DNA from: Bacteroidales bacterium UBA3764
GTDB taxonomy: Bacteria > Bacteroidota > Bacteroidia > Bacteroidales > UBA932
NCBI GenBank assembly: GCA_002371115.1
Contig: DFFY01000092.1
Coordinates: 5,048 to 48,010, forward strand
Length of the DNA stretch: 42,963 bases
Direction of reading: 5' to 3'
Part shown: positions 42,285 through 42,963 of the stretch, one piece after another
Layout: every line of letters starts with the position of its first letter
Numbering within the stretch: the stretch's first letter is position 1
Position numbers and translations under genes: made by a program
The notes under the pieces: model-generated
The model's database searches: none
The model's input: the letters and a program-made list of their open reading frames with translations, nothing else
What the model was told of the DNA's origin: nothing

Positions 42285-42963
42285 ATGACACAGGATGAAC
42301 TTTTCAAGGTGCTGGTAGCCCACTGCAAGGAGTACGGATTCATTTTCCCCTCCAGCGAAATCTACGATGGTCTGGCTGCCGTGTATGACTACGGCCAGAT
42401 GGGCGTACAGCTCAAAAACAACATCAAGAACTACTGGTGGGAAGCCATGACCCGCCTGAACGAGAATATCGTGGGCATCGACTCCGCCATTTTCATGCAT
42501 CCCCGCATTTGGGAGGCTTCCGGCCACGTGAGTGCCTTCAACGACCCGCTCATCGACAACAAGGATTCCAAGAAGCGTTACAGAGCCGATGTCCTGATTG
42601 AGGATTTTCTGGGCAAGATTGAGGAAAAAATCGAGAAGGAAGTGGCCAAGGGCCGCAAGAAGTTTGGCGATGCCTTCAACGAGGAGCAGTTCCGTGCCAC
42701 CAACCCCAACGTGCTACGCGAGAAGGCCAAATGGGACGAGGTGCACAACCGCTACGTGGCGGCCGAAAAAGCCAACGACCTGGCCGAATATCGTCAGATT
42801 ATTATCGACAACAATATTGTGTGCCCCATCAGCGGCACCTGCAACTGGACTGAGGTGCGTCAGTTTAACCTGATGTTCCAGACCTCCATGGGCAGCACCG
42901 CAGAAGGCGCCAACACCATTTATCTGCGTCCGGAGACCGCCCAGGGCATCTTTGTGAACTACC
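42285..42963 (+). CDS. glyS: Glycyl-tRNA synthetase, N-terminal part (partial)
   Basis: 226 residues before the window ends. MTQDELFKVLVAHCKEYGFI, then FPSSEIYDGLAAVYDYGQMG, the class II motif-1 region with NIKNYWWEAM and HPRIWEASGHV, and later YLRPETAQGIFVNY. This is the single-chain, homodimeric (alpha2) GlyRS, the type used by Bacteroidetes, rather than the alpha2beta2 GlyQ/GlyS form. The start fits the family and no other start is competitive. Confidence 0.95.
   Translation, partial: MTQDELFKVLVAHCKEYGFIFPSSEIYDGLAAVYDYGQMGVQLKNNIKNYWWEAMTRLNENIVGIDSAIFMHPRIWEASGHVSAFNDPLIDNKDSKKRYRADVLIEDFLGKIEEKIEKEVAKGRKKFGDAFNEEQFRATNPNVLREKAKWDEVHNRYVAAEKANDLAEYRQIIIDNNIVCPISGTCNWTEVRQFNLMFQTSMGSTAEGANTIYLRPETAQGIFVNY

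Noticed and set aside
1..42963. tRNA, rRNA or riboswitch genes
   Set aside because: I looked for cloverleaf ends, rRNA motifs and common riboswitch cores and saw none. A covariance-model search would be needed to exclude small RNAs.

Overview
The window comes from a Bacteroidales chromosome, probably an uncultured gut or rumen type with about 50% GC. Three things point there: three SusC/SusD (RagA/RagB) outer-membrane import pairs, many lipoproteins with an early lipobox cysteine, and promoters of the Bacteroidetes type (TTTG, about 20 bp, then a TAnnTTTG-like -7 box). I cannot place the genus.

Layout. 1-105 is the end of a succinate dehydrogenase/fumarate reductase iron-sulfur subunit. 171-1227 holds an Rpn-family (PD-(D/E)XK) nuclease gene. 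1461-20224 is operon A (+): multi-repeat lipoprotein, SusC, SusD, HExxH metallohydrolase lipoprotein, DUF4302-like lipoprotein, BACON-type lipoprotein, subtilisin with a type IX-like C-terminal domain, PorV-like barrel, and a 1315-residue lipoprotein. 20279-21526 (-) is a P-loop ATPase. 27060-21604 (-) is operon B: SusC, SusD, lipoprotein. 27134-29406 is a small segment carrying an orphan Rpn tail, a second Rpn gene and an Mpi-like serine DNA invertase. 29350-34286 (+) is operon C: SusC, SusD. 34284-35176 is another PorV-like gene. From 35211 to the end is housekeeping: hflX, ybeY, mnmG, ruvA, sufS, sufE, a SufT-like gene, folK and the start of glyS. Two perfect parS-like palindromes lie in and after mnmG, and a dispersed intergenic repeat occurs only in this region.

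The main discovery. A 17-bp word, GGTCGTTTAGTAGTGTA, occurs three times, once in the leader of each SusC/SusD operon (1516-1532 +, 27117-27133 -, 29407-29423 +). The first and third copies lie 24-25 bp downstream of near-identical promoters. The middle copy has no good promoter and sits just after a terminator. Neighbouring copies are inverted relative to each other, and the 2.27-kb segment between the second and third encodes an invertase of the family that flips Bacteroides promoters. I infer a promoter-exchange switch. Flipping the 2.27-kb segment would move one promoter from operon C to operon B. Flipping the 25.6-kb segment would move the other promoter from A to B. Any combination leaves two of the three operons on and one off. 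This is a prediction from sequence, not a demonstrated inversion.

A second system is the Rpn locus: two nuclease genes with different C-terminal tails, plus a stand-alone 67-residue tail with four-residue GIEQ repeats. That resembles the RpnS antitoxins known to be made from the C-termini of Rpn toxin genes.
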